The notes under the pieces were generated by a model. It was not told where the DNA came from. It searched no databases and worked only from the letters and a program-made list of their open reading frames with translations. A DNA stretch of 64,000 bases. Origin: Streptomyces sp. NBC_00258. Lineage in GTDB: Bacteria > Actinomycetota > Actinomycetes > Streptomycetales > Streptomycetaceae. Positions within the stretch are counted from its first letter, which is position 1; each line of letters starts with the position of its first letter. Below are positions 1 to 8,419 of this stretch, one piece after another. The DNA lies in the NCBI RefSeq assembly GCF_036182465.1, contig NZ_CP108081.1:7874001-7938000 (forward strand), read 5' to 3'. The translations under genes were made by a program, and so were the position numbers.

Positions 1-1029
1 CCCGTACGGCTGCCGGGCCAGCACCACACCGACCGTGGACGCCCGTGCGTGCTTGCGCACATTGGCCAGCGACTCCTGGGTGCAGCGCAGCAGCGCGATC
101 CGGGTCGGCTGGTCGCACTCGATGTCCGCCAGGTCCGCGTCGACCGCGAGCCCGGTGTCCTCCGCGAACCGGTCCAGGATCCGGCGCAGCGTCTGCGCCA
201 CCGAACCCGCGGCCACCTGCCCCTGCTGCTGGGCCGAACCGACCAGCTCCCGCGCCTCGGCGAGGTTCTCCCGCGCCGTGGACTCGATCGAGCGCAACTG
301 CTGTATCGACCGCAACTGCTGTGCGCTGCGAGCCGGTTCGCTGTCGAGACCGGCGCGTGCCGCCTCCGCGAGCACGATGATCGAGGCGAAGCCCTGTGCG
401 AGCGTGTCATGGATGTCGCGTGCCATCCGCTCCCTCTCGTCGGCCGCCCCCTGACGCTGGTGCGCCTCGGACAGCTCGGCCTGTGCCTGCTCCAACTCGA
501 CGATCAGCCCGGCCCGTTCATGACTCTGGGCGACGACGGAGTGCACCCACAGACCGATCAGCATCCCGACCGCCACCACGATCACCACCGGGACCAGTGT
601 CTCCCCGAAGAACTCCGGGGAGTTCCCGAGCCGCAGCCAACTCCCGGTCAGCGTCGACCCGGTGGCCAGCCCCAGGAAGAGGAGCGAGGCCCGGGGCGTA
701 CGGCTGAACATCCAGAAGTGCGGCAGCGTCACCATGAACAGCGACCCGAAGGAACCGCGCATGTACGCGAACACCCCGAGCACGGCCACCAGCACCAGCA
801 GATACGTGTGCGGGCGCAGCACGGGGTTGTCCGGGAACCGGTCGACCACCGCGTAGCACAGCACCAGGAACCCCAGCAGTCCGAGCGCCCAGTACTTGCC
901 CCCGCCGGGCCGGTCCATCGCGGCGAGCCCGACCGCCATCGCGGCGAACAGCACCCAGCACACCGCGTTCCAGCGACGGAACGTGGCGGCCCAGAAGGGA
1001 TCGGTGGCCTGCCCGGCGGAAGTGGTCAT
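1..1029 (-). CDS. Sensor histidine kinase, NarL/HisKA_3 type (C-terminus off window)
   Basis: This is the membrane sensor of a two-component system, 343 codons long before it runs off the window edge. The N-terminal ~165 residues hold about five hydrophobic segments. A helical linker leads to the phosphoacceptor motif RERMARDIHDTLAQGF, with the phosphorylated His at residue 207. The start of the ATPase N-box (ESLANVRKHA) is present, but the G-boxes are cut off. ATG at 1029 lies 5 nt after the stop of the MMPL gene and has no clear Shine-Dalgarno site, so it is probably translated by coupling. The operon suggests that the kinase and an unseen LuxR-type response regulator control, or respond to the substrate of, the exporter. 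The signal sensed cannot be told. Confidence 0.88.
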   Translation of the reverse strand, partial: MTTSAGQATDPFWAATFRRWNAVCWVLFAAMAVGLAAMDRPGGGKYWALGLLGFLVLCYAVVDRFPDNPVLRPHTYLLVLVAVLGVFAYMRGSFGSLFMVTLPHFWMFSRTPRASLLFLGLATGSTLTGSWLRLGNSPEFFGETLVPVVIVVAVGMLIGLWVHSVVAQSHERAGLIVELEQAQAELSEAHQRQGAADERERMARDIHDTLAQGFASIIVLAEAARAGLDSEPARSAQQLRSIQQLRSIESTARENLAEARELVGSAQQQGQVAAGSVAQTLRRILDRFAEDTGLAVDADLADIECDQPTRIALLRCTQESLANVRKHARASTVGVVLARQPYG

Positions 1030-1034
1030 ACGGA

Positions 1035-3242
1035 TCAACGTACGTCCGCCGCCACCGCGGAGGCCTCCCGGTTTTCCCGTACGGGCCGGCGCACCCCGCG
1101 CGAGGGCCACCAGCTCGCCTCGCCGAGCAGCAGCATCGCCGCGGGCAGGATCAGCACCCGGATGACGAAGGCGTCGAGCAGCACGGCCACCGCGAGCACG
1201 AACCCGATCTGCTTCATCTCGATGATGTGGAGAAAGACGAAGCTCGTGAAGACGGTCGTCATCACCGCCGCCGCGCTGGTCACCACGCTCGCCGAGCTGC
1301 GGATCCCGTCGAGCACGGCCTGCCGCGTCGGTACGCCGCCCAGCACGGCCTCCCTGATCCGGCTCACCACGAACACCTGGTAGTCCATCGAGAGCCCGAA
1401 GAGGATCACGAAGAGGAACAGGGGCACGCGGGATCCGATCGACCCGGTGGAGTCGAAGTTGAGCGGACCCTCGGCCCAACTGCCCTGGAAGACCAGGACG
1501 AGCAGCCCCAGCGCCGCCGCCGCGGAGAGCAGGTTCAGTACGACACCGAGCAGGGCCAGCACCACCGAGCGGAACGCGTACAGGGTCATCGCGAACGTCA
1601 CCAGGAGCAACGCGCCCAGTACCAGGGGCAGTTTGCTGTTCTGGTGCGCCGGATAGTCGCTGTAGCGGGCGACGTCGCCGCTCACGCCGTACTCGGCGCC
1701 CTCGATCCCGCCGACGGTGGCGGGCACGTACTCGTCCCGCAGGTGGTCCAGCGAGTCGTAGGCCTCGTCGGAGTTGCCGAGGTGGGGCACCTTCAGTTCG
1801 AGGACGCTGACGCGGCGGTCGTCCGAGGTGCGGATGCGCTCCGTGTCGGTGAACAGCGGGTCGGTGTGGGCGAGTTCGGCCAGCTTCGACAGGGCGGCCG
1901 TCACCTCGCCGGAACGGCCGGCGTCGGCGCGTACGACGACGTCGTGGGTGACCCGGCGCTCGGGGAAGGCCTCGTTGAGCCGGTCGTACACCTGCATGGC
2001 GGGGATCTCGCGGGAGTGGGTGTCCCGGCTCATCTCCGTGATCTTCAGGCCGGCCAGTGGTGCGGCGAGCGCGAGCAGGGCGAGGACGGCGACGCACAGG
2101 GTGGCCACCGGATGCCGGTTCGCGGGCCGCAGCAGCGCGGCCCACACCCGCCCGCCGCTCTCGCCGCGCGTCCGGCGTCGTACGGGCTTCCCGCGCTCCG
2201 CGCGCCGGCGTTCCCTGCGCTCGGCCCGCCTGCCGAGCTTGACCAGCAGCGCGGGCAGCACGGTCAGGGAGCTGAGCACCGCCACCAGGACGACCACGAT
2301 GGTGCCGGTGGCCAGCGAGGAGAAGATCACGTCGGAGGCCAGGTACAGCGTCGCCGTGGAGACCACGACCGCGAGCCCGGAGACCACGACCGCCCGGCCC
2401 GAGGTCGCCGCGGCCAGTTCCACCAGCGCTTCTGAGCTCAACTTCCCCTGGCTGCGGGCCCGTTCCTCGCGTTCGCGCTTGAGGTAGAAGAGCGTGTAGT
2501 CGACGCCGACCGCGAGGCCGATCATCAGGATGAGGTTGGTGCCGACGCCGGTGTCCGGGGAGATGTGCGAGACCACCATCGACAGTCCGACGGCCGCCGC
2601 GATCGACGACAGCGCGAGCAGCAGCGGCACCCCGGCCATGGTCACCGAACCGAACACGATCAGCAGGGTGATCAGCGTGACGGGAAGGGTGATCGCCTCG
2701 GAGAGCGCCAGATCCTCGCCGCGCTGCTTGTCGACGCCCTTGCTGATGGAGGGACTTCCGGTCTCCTCCAGGAGCAGACCGGGGTTCGCCTTCTGCACGG
2801 CCCCGGTCTGCGCGACCAGCGCGTCGACCTTGTCCTTCGCGTCGCGCTCCTCGCCCTTCAGGGCCGCCTCGACCAGGAGGGTCCCGCCGTCTCCGGACAG
2901 CACCGGCTCGGCCACGCCCTCCACTTCGGGCAGCCGCTCGAACCGGGTGGTCAGGTCCTTCGCGGCGGCCTCGACGGCGGTTCTCGCGGCGGTCTCGCCC
3001 AGGGCGCCCGGCCGGGCGGAGATCATCACCTGCTCGGTGGACCTGCGCTCCAACTGCCCCTCGGCGGCCATGGCTTCGGCCCGGCCGGCCTCGCCGACCC
3101 GGTAGTCGGCGGTCTTCGCGCTGTTGACGCCGACGGCGCTGCCGAGGCCCAGGCAGAGCACGACGAACACGAGCCAGCCGATGATGGCCCGCCATGGGTG
3201 CAGGGCACTCCAGCGAGCCATGCGCACAGTGAATGAGTTCAT
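1035..3242 (-). CDS. MMPL-family (RND superfamily) membrane transporter
   Basis: This is a proton-driven lipid or drug exporter of the MmpL type, 735 aa. TM1 follows the amphipathic start (WSALHPWRAIIGWLV). A large extracytoplasmic loop runs to about residue 180, then a TM2-6 bundle, a second loop, and a TM8-12 bundle. The two Asp-Tyr motifs of the proton relay are visible: GLAVGVDYTLFYL near residue 248 and FGLSMDYQVFVV in the second half. The cytoplasmic linker between the halves is Arg-rich. ATG at 3242 is chosen over TTG at 3248; neither has a strong ribosome site, and a later ATG at MARWSALHP is possible. It is first in an operon with the downstream sensor kinase. A perfect 18-bp palindrome lies about 60 nt upstream. 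The substrate is unknown. Confidence 0.88.
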   Translation of the reverse strand: MNSFTVRMARWSALHPWRAIIGWLVFVVLCLGLGSAVGVNSAKTADYRVGEAGRAEAMAAEGQLERRSTEQVMISARPGALGETAARTAVEAAAKDLTTRFERLPEVEGVAEPVLSGDGGTLLVEAALKGEERDAKDKVDALVAQTGAVQKANPGLLLEETGSPSISKGVDKQRGEDLALSEAITLPVTLITLLIVFGSVTMAGVPLLLALSSIAAAVGLSMVVSHISPDTGVGTNLILMIGLAVGVDYTLFYLKREREERARSQGKLSSEALVELAAATSGRAVVVSGLAVVVSTATLYLASDVIFSSLATGTIVVVLVAVLSSLTVLPALLVKLGRRAERRERRRAERGKPVRRRTRGESGGRVWAALLRPANRHPVATLCVAVLALLALAAPLAGLKITEMSRDTHSREIPAMQVYDRLNEAFPERRVTHDVVVRADAGRSGEVTAALSKLAELAHTDPLFTDTERIRTSDDRRVSVLELKVPHLGNSDEAYDSLDHLRDEYVPATVGGIEGAEYGVSGDVARYSDYPAHQNSKLPLVLGALLLVTFAMTLYAFRSVVLALLGVVLNLLSAAAALGLLVLVFQGSWAEGPLNFDSTGSIGSRVPLFLFVILFGLSMDYQVFVVSRIREAVLGGVPTRQAVLDGIRSSASVVTSAAAVMTTVFTSFVFLHIIEMKQIGFVLAVAVLLDAFVIRVLILPAAMLLLGEASWWPSRGVRRPVRENREASAVAADVR

Positions 3243-3301
3243 ACCCAAAAGCCTGGCCGCGCAGGGCAGTTGTCCGGCAGAGGTACTCGGTTGAACCTGC
3301 C

Positions 3302-3319
3302 GTCCACCGATCGGTGGAC
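3302..3319. promoter_or_regulatory. Perfect 18-bp palindrome, candidate operator of the MMPL gene
   Basis: GTCCACCGA followed immediately by TCGGTGGAC is a perfect dyad, 60 nt upstream of the MMPL start and inside the sodF-MMPL intergenic region. Its size fits a TetR-type or response-regulator dimer site. It is not followed by a T-run, so it is unlikely to be a terminator. The cognate regulator is not in the window. Confidence 0.5.
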
Positions 3320-3353
3320 CCCGGTGCTGAGGAAAACCCCCGCCGGAGACGAG

Positions 3354-3390
3354 GAGAACCCCCGCGAGTCACGTCCTCGCGGGGGCTCTC
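3354..3390 (-). terminator. Hairpin terminator after sodF
   Basis: Two 15-nt arms (3354-3368 and 3376-3390) pair with a single G-U wobble around a 7-nt loop. The stem core is CCCCGCGAG/CTCGCGGGG. It ends the sodF transcript about 90 nt after the stop codon. Confidence 0.8.
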
Positions 3391-3479
3391 CCCTCTTTCC
3401 GCCTGCCCGCGCGAAGGTTGAGAAGACGATCACGAGGCAGGGCGCTTCGGCCGCCCTCGGGGCGGGTTCGGCTGGTTGT
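3354..3479 (-). ncRNA. Candidate 3'-UTR small RNA of sodF (s-SodF-like)
   Basis: In Streptomyces coelicolor the sodF 3' UTR is processed to a ~90-nt RNA that pairs with the sodN (nickel SOD) ribosome site and lowers sodN expression. The same layout is present here: a ~90-nt UTR closed by a strong hairpin. Around 3411-3435 the opposite strand reads CGCGAAGGTTGAGAAG, so the RNA carries an anti-Shine-Dalgarno-like CCTTC segment. The 5' processing point cannot be seen and sodN is not in the window, so pairing is an inference. Confidence 0.45.
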
Positions 3480-4121
3480 TCAGGGGGCGAGCAGCAACAC
3501 GTCGGCGCGGGACTTGGCGGCCTCGTAACGACGTGCCACGTCCTGCCAGTTGACGACCTGCCACATGGCGTCGATGAAGTCGACCTTCTGGTTCCGGTAC
3601 TGGAGGTAGAAGGCGTGCTCCCAGGCGTCGAAGACCAGGATCGGCACCGAGCCCTGGCCGACGTTGCCCTGGTGGTCGTAGATCTGCTCGACGACCAGAC
3701 GGCCACTGAGAGGCTCGTACGCGAGCACGCCCCAGCCGGAGCCCTGGGTGGTCGCGGAGGCCTTGGTCAGCTGGGCCTTGAACGCGGCGAAGGATCCGAA
3801 GGACTCGGTGATCGCGTCGGCGAGCTCGCCCACACCGTCCGAGGCGAGGGGCTCACCGCCGCCCTCGCCCGTCATGTTGTGCCAGTAGATGCTGTGCAGG
3901 ATGTGCCCGGAGAGGTGGAAGGCGAGGTTCTTCTCCAGCCCGTTGATCGACCCCCACGACTCCTTGTCCCGCGCCTCGGCGAGCTGGTCCAGGGTGTCGT
4001 TCGCCCCCTTCACATACGCCGCGTGGTGCTTGTCGTGGTGCAGCTCGATGATCTCGGGGCTGATCACGGGTGCGAGCGCGGAGTAGTCGTACGGCAGTTC
4101 GGGAAGTGTGTAGACGGCCAT
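3480..4121 (-). CDS. sodF: Iron (Fe/Zn) superoxide dismutase SodF
   Basis: This cytoplasmic enzyme dismutates superoxide to oxygen and hydrogen peroxide. It has 213 aa, the usual length of Streptomyces SodF. The four metal ligands are visible: His28 in ELHHDKHH, His76 in GHILHSIYW, and Asp165 and His169 in VFDAWEHAFYLQY. The start at 4121 is supported by AGAGGA 7 nt upstream. Upstream lies a near-perfect Nur box overlapping the probable -10 region, so the gene should be repressed when nickel is plentiful and NiSOD can work. Downstream is a hairpin-ended UTR that may act as a regulatory RNA. Confidence 0.96.
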   Translation of the reverse strand: MAVYTLPELPYDYSALAPVISPEIIELHHDKHHAAYVKGANDTLDQLAEARDKESWGSINGLEKNLAFHLSGHILHSIYWHNMTGEGGGEPLASDGVGELADAITESFGSFAAFKAQLTKASATTQGSGWGVLAYEPLSGRLVVEQIYDHQGNVGQGSVPILVFDAWEHAFYLQYRNQKVDFIDAMWQVVNWQDVARRYEAAKSRADVLLLAP

Positions 4122-4144
4122 GCCAGGTCCTCTCCGACCTCTTA

Positions 4145-4161
4145 TTGCAAGCTACTTGCAA
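4145..4161. promoter_or_regulatory. Nur (nickel uptake regulator) box of sodF
   Basis: The sequence TTGCAA, gctac, TTGCAA matches the published Nur motif tGCaa-n5-ttGCAa, including the exact 5-nt spacing. It sits 24 nt upstream of the sodF start codon and overlaps CAATAA, a plausible -10. Ni-bound Nur is known to repress sodF through such a box. Confidence 0.85.
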
Positions 4162-4268
4162 GTGCACGCTAGCAGCAAGAGGGTGACGGGGTTCGCTAGG
4201 GCCCGCCGATGGGGAGTGCGCTGTCGGAGCCGGGCGCTCTACTATCGGTGGTCGTCGAAAGGGAGGCC

Positions 4269-4706
4269 ATGGGACCGGAGATCGCCGACCTCGCCAGGAC
4301 GGTGGGTACGACGATGGTGACGCTGATGGCCACCCAGACCTGGGAGTCGGCGCGCGACGGCCTGGTCGCCGTCTGGCAGCGCTTCCAGCCGGACCGTGCC
4401 GAGTCCGTCGGCGGGGAACTGGAGGCCACCCGCGAGGACCTGCTGCTCGCGCAGCAGTCGGGCGACACGGACACCGAGGCCGAACTGACCGCCGAGTGGC
4501 AGGCGAGAGTCCGCCGGCTGCTGGTCGCCCGCCCCGAGGTCGCCGACGAACTGCGCCACATCCTCGCGGAGTTGAGCCCTCAACTGCCCGAGCAGAGCCC
4601 CTCGGTCGAGGTCAGACTGCGTGCCGAGGTCTCCGGCAGCGGCCGCGTCTACCAGGCGGGCCGCGACCAGCACATCACTGAGCGACCCGAGCGACCGGAC
4701 GCATGA
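4269..4706 (+). CDS. Small helical effector-like protein with C-terminal amyloid-signalling-type motif (Bell-like)
   Basis: This protein has 145 aa. The N-terminus (MGPEIADLARTVGTTMVTLM) is a hydrophobic or amphipathic helix, followed by about 90 residues of charged helix and then a short C-terminal tail. The tail carries SGSGRVYQAGRDQHITE at residues 122-138. The same motif stands at the N-terminus of the next protein. Bacterial NLR-type receptors are known to be paired with small Bell-domain proteins that carry a matching BASS amyloid motif. Bell proteins are the bacterial analogues of fungal HeLo cell-death effectors. The order here (helical domain, then motif) fits that plan. ATG at 4269 is preferred over 4209 because GGGAGG precedes it and TACTAT at 4240-4245 looks like its -10. 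The stop overlaps the next start (ATGA). Membrane-damaging activity is inferred only. Confidence 0.7.
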   Translation: MGPEIADLARTVGTTMVTLMATQTWESARDGLVAVWQRFQPDRAESVGGELEATREDLLLAQQSGDTDTEAELTAEWQARVRRLLVARPEVADELRHILAELSPQLPEQSPSVEVRLRAEVSGSGRVYQAGRDQHITERPERPDA

Positions 4707-6895
4707 GCGAACTCGGCGCCCGCGCCTCCGGCCAGGGCCGGATCTTCCAGACGTCCGGCGACCAGTACATAGAGGAGCACCACCACCACTACGGCACCGG
4801 TGGACCTCTCTTCGAACGCCGGCTTGTGCCGGCCGTGGCGGCGTCCGCACCGGCCGGCCCCGACTCCGTCCGCGTACCGCTGGTGGGCCGCCCGCCCGGT
4901 GTGCTGCGCAACCGCGAGGAACTGCGCGAGATCCTCGGCGCGGCCGTCGCCGGTCCCGGCGGCGGGGCGCACGTCGTGCACGGCATGGGTGGCTGCGGCA
5001 AGACCGCGCTGGCGTACTGGCTGTTCGCCCAGGCCGTACGCGCACACGGTCGCGTCGGCTTCTGGATCAACGCGTCCGAGCGGATGTCCCTGCGGGCCGG
5101 GATGCTCGCGGTCGCGGGAGACCGGGGCGCGACGGCCGGCGAACTGGCCGCGGCGGCTGCGGGTCAGCGGGCCGCGGCCGACCTGGTCTGGCACTACCTC
5201 GACCACTCCGCCGACCCCTGGCTGCTGGTTCTCGACAACGCCGACGAACCGACGGTCCTGGAGGACGGGGCCTGGCTGCGCACCAGCCCACAGGGCACGG
5301 TCCTCGTCACCACGCGTCACGCCACGTCCAGGCTGTGGCACGTGCCGGGCGTGACGCGGCACGGCCTCGGTGTCCTGCCACTGGAGGACGCGGCGCAGGT
5401 GTTGTGCGACCTCGCGCCGGACGCGGGGGATCTGACGGCGGCCCGGAAGGTGGCCGCCCGCTTGGGCGGCCTGCCGCTCGCGCTCACTCTCGCCGGCTCC
5501 CATCTCGCCCACCAGCTACTGGAGTCGTGGTCCATGGACGAGTACGACCGCAGGCTCGGGGAGGAGTCGACGGCGATCGTCGACCGGGGCGCCGCGGGGT
5601 ACGGCGGGGGTTCGTCACGCCATCTGGTCAGCGGAACCTGGCAGTTGTCCCTGGACAGCCTCACCGCACAGGGTCTGCCGGAGGCGACCACGCTGCTGCG
5701 GCTCATGTCGTACTGGGCGGCGGAGCCGGTGCCGCTGAGTCTGCTGGCGGCGGCAGCCAGGGGAGAGGCCACGCTCGACGAGCTGGAACCGGTCTTGCGG
5801 GCGGAGCAGTTGGAACCGGCACTCAGAGGACTGCTCGATCACTCGCTGGCCGAACTGGTCGAGGCGGACGGCGCGCGGTCCGTGCGGGTGCACGGGGTGC
5901 TGCTGGACAGCGTCGCCACGGCGGTGCCGGAAAGCCGGCGCGATGCCTTCGGCGCGGTGGCGGCCGAGTTGCTGGAGGCCGCACTGCCCCCGCGGGACGA
6001 GCAGTCGCCGGCGGCGCTGCGGCAGCTCGTGCTGCTGGCGCCGCACGCCTCGCGACTGTTGGACAGGGCGCCCGTGCAGCGGTCGGCGGAGCTGGCGACG
6101 AGGGTCGTGCGGCAGGTGTACGAGGCGGGCGACCACGCGGCGGCCCATGCGCTGGCGCTCTCCGTCGTCGAGCGGGTCGGCAGGTTGCTGGGCGTGGATC
6201 ACGGTGTGACCCTGGACGTTCAGGACGTGATGGGCCGGGCGCTGTTCCGCCTGGGGCGCTACGAGGAGTCCGAGGCGATGCACCGAGGGGTACTCGCCCG
6301 GCGCGAGCGCCTGTTCGGCCCCGACGCTCCGGACACGCTGCGCAGTGCCTTCGGCCTCCACCGGCCGCTCATCGGGCTCGACCGGAGAGAGGAGGCCGAG
6401 AAGTGGCTTCGCCGGGCGATCGCCGGCCTTCGTGAGGCGCTGGGGGAGGACTCACCGGAGACGCTGTTCACCTGGACCTCCCTGCCCGAGGTGCTGGCGG
6501 ATCTCGGCAAGGAGGAAGAGTTCGAGACGGAGACGGCCGCGCTCCTCGTCGCGTGCGAGCGCGTTCTGCCGGAAGACCACCTCACCACCGTCCTGGCACG
6601 CCACATGCAGGCCTACGGCTTCTGCGCGATGAGGCGTTTCGAGGAGGCGGAACCGGTGGCTCGCCGGATGCTGGCCGATCGGATCCGCCTCATGGGACCC
6701 GAACACCATCTGTCGCTCTCGGCTCTGAGTCTCACCGGGGTGATCGCGAACGGACTGGGGCGCCGGAGCGAGGCCATCGACATCGTGCGGCGGGTCATCG
6801 AAGCGCGTGAACGGACCCTCGGCTCCGATCACCCGTTCGTCACGTACCACCGGGAGACACTCGCCCGATATCGGGCCGAGTCCTCCGCCCCTTGA
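4703..6895 (+). CDS. NLR-like receptor: amyloid-type motif, NB-ARC NTPase, TPR repeats
   Basis: This is a 730-aa STAND-class signalling ATPase. Residues 8-25 hold the motif SGQGRIFQTSGDQYIEE, shared with the C-terminus of the small upstream protein. A His-rich hinge (HHHHYG) follows. The NB-ARC core shows Walker A HGMGGCGKTAL (Lys100), Walker B WLLVLDNAD (Asp178), sensor TVLVTTRHA near residue 200 and GLPLALTLA near 257. A winged-helix region leads to a helical C-terminus with about four 42-residue TPRs of the kinesin-light-chain type (LFGPDAPDTL, ALGEDSPETL, LMGPEHHLSL, TLGSDHPFVT). Its ATG overlaps the upstream stop, so the two are made together. Known logic for such pairs is that ligand binding to the repeats oligomerises the NTPase, whose motif templates the effector motif. 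The ligand is unknown. Confidence 0.85.
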   Translation: MSELGARASGQGRIFQTSGDQYIEEHHHHYGTGGPLFERRLVPAVAASAPAGPDSVRVPLVGRPPGVLRNREELREILGAAVAGPGGGAHVVHGMGGCGKTALAYWLFAQAVRAHGRVGFWINASERMSLRAGMLAVAGDRGATAGELAAAAAGQRAAADLVWHYLDHSADPWLLVLDNADEPTVLEDGAWLRTSPQGTVLVTTRHATSRLWHVPGVTRHGLGVLPLEDAAQVLCDLAPDAGDLTAARKVAARLGGLPLALTLAGSHLAHQLLESWSMDEYDRRLGEESTAIVDRGAAGYGGGSSRHLVSGTWQLSLDSLTAQGLPEATTLLRLMSYWAAEPVPLSLLAAAARGEATLDELEPVLRAEQLEPALRGLLDHSLAELVEADGARSVRVHGVLLDSVATAVPESRRDAFGAVAAELLEAALPPRDEQSPAALRQLVLLAPHASRLLDRAPVQRSAELATRVVRQVYEAGDHAAAHALALSVVERVGRLLGVDHGVTLDVQDVMGRALFRLGRYEESEAMHRGVLARRERLFGPDAPDTLRSAFGLHRPLIGLDRREEAEKWLRRAIAGLREALGEDSPETLFTWTSLPEVLADLGKEEEFETETAALLVACERVLPEDHLTTVLARHMQAYGFCAMRRFEEAEPVARRMLADRIRLMGPEHHLSLSALSLTGVIANGLGRRSEAIDIVRRVIEARERTLGSDHPFVTYHRETLARYRAESSAP

Positions 6896-8299
6896 TCACC
6901 TCCGGGCCCGGGCCCGCTGCCGGCCGTACCCCACCGCCGCCAGGAACAGCGTCATCCCGCCCGTCGAGTACAACTGCACCCGCGTGTCCGGCTCCCGGGC
7001 CATCAGGATGAAGATCGCCAGCATGCCTGCCAGGGCCACCCAGGTCAGTACGGGGAACGCCCACATGCGTACGGCCAGTTTCTCCGGGGCCTCGCGTTCC
7101 AGGGCGCGGCGCAGGCGGAGCTGGGAGACCGCGATGAAGATCCAGACGACCAGGATCACCGCGCCGATCATGTTCAGCAGCCAGGGGAAGACGTCGTCGG
7201 GGCGCCAGTAGCTCAGCAGGACGCAGACGAAGCCGAACACGGAGGAGGCGAGGACCGCGGTCCGCGGGACGCCTCCCGACACCCGGCCGAGAGCCTTCGG
7301 GCCCTGGCCCCGCTCCACCAGCGAGTACGCGATGCGCGAGGAGCCGTAGATGTTGGCGTTCATCGCCGAGAGCAGGGCGACCAGCACCACCACGTTCATC
7401 AGTTGGCCCGCGCCCGGGATGCCCAGGTGGTCGAGGGCGGCGACGTACGGGCCCTTCTCGACGACCGCCTTCGAGTCCCACGGGACGAGCGTGACGATGA
7501 CCGCCATCGAGCCGATGTAGAAGAGCGCGATGCGCCACATCGCGGTGCGCACGGCGCTCGCGACACCTCGTACCGGGTCCTGCGACTCGGCCGCCGCGAT
7601 GGTGACCGTCTCCAGACCGCCGTACGCGAACACGGAGGCGAGCAGCCCGATGACGAGCCCCTCGCTGCCGTTCGGCAGGAAGCCCCCCTCGCCGGTGAGG
7701 TTCGTGAGGCCGGGGGAGTCCGTGCCCGGCAGAACACCGGCGATCGCCAGCACGCCGAGCACCAGGAACAGCGTGATCGCGCCCACCTTCAGCGCGGCGA
7801 ACCAGAACTCGAACTCGCCGAAGTTCTTCACCGCGGCCAGGTTCGCGGCACAGAAGGCGACCATGAAGAGAGCCACCCAGGCCCACTCCGGCGTACCCGG
7901 CAGCCAGCCCGTCACGATCTTCGCGGCGCCGATGCCCTCCAGGCCGACGGCCGTGCAGAGCAGCACCCAGAACGACCAGCCGGCGGTGAACCCCGCCCAC
8001 GGCCCGATCGCCCGCTCGGCGTGCGCCGAGAAGGAACCCGACGACGGATACGCGGCCGACATCTCGCCGAGCATCCGCATCACCAGCATGACGAGCAGAC
8101 CGGAGACGGCGTACGCGACGACGATCGACGGGCCGGCGGCCGCGATGCCCGCGCCGGAGCCGACGAACAGGCCCGCGCCGATCACCCCGCCGAGGGCGAT
8201 CATCGACAGATGGCGCTGCTTGAGGCCGTGCGAGAGCGAGACGTCCGCGTCGGGGGTGCCGGGAGTGCCGGGCGCGGGGTCGTGGGTGGTACGGGACAT
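6896..8299 (-). CDS. Amino-acid permease, APC superfamily (AAT/GABA-permease type)
   Basis: This is a cytoplasmic-membrane importer with about 12 hydrophobic segments, 467 aa from ATG 8299. The family signature near TM1 is clear (LKQRHLSMIALGGVIGAGLF), followed by MRMLGEMSAAYPSSGSFSAH. These are typical of proton-coupled permeases for amino acids such as GABA, asparagine or aromatic residues; the exact substrate cannot be read. AAGGGA lies 12 nt before this start. An upstream in-frame start at 8341 is less likely. It is convergent with the NLR gene, and the two stop codons sit back to back. It resembles the permease at 21288-22760 and is probably a paralogue. Confidence 0.9.
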   Translation of the reverse strand: MSRTTHDPAPGTPGTPDADVSLSHGLKQRHLSMIALGGVIGAGLFVGSGAGIAAAGPSIVVAYAVSGLLVMLVMRMLGEMSAAYPSSGSFSAHAERAIGPWAGFTAGWSFWVLLCTAVGLEGIGAAKIVTGWLPGTPEWAWVALFMVAFCAANLAAVKNFGEFEFWFAALKVGAITLFLVLGVLAIAGVLPGTDSPGLTNLTGEGGFLPNGSEGLVIGLLASVFAYGGLETVTIAAAESQDPVRGVASAVRTAMWRIALFYIGSMAVIVTLVPWDSKAVVEKGPYVAALDHLGIPGAGQLMNVVVLVALLSAMNANIYGSSRIAYSLVERGQGPKALGRVSGGVPRTAVLASSVFGFVCVLLSYWRPDDVFPWLLNMIGAVILVVWIFIAVSQLRLRRALEREAPEKLAVRMWAFPVLTWVALAGMLAIFILMAREPDTRVQLYSTGGMTLFLAAVGYGRQRARARR

Positions 8300-8419
8300 G
8301 GGTGCGGGTGGTCCCTTACGTGCGAGGGCAAAAACGCCCACAGTCTGGGCAGCCCCTCCACCCGCGCGGAGAGGCCGCCCACCATGTGGACGGCCTCGAC
8401 ACTGAGTGCGAGATTCCGA

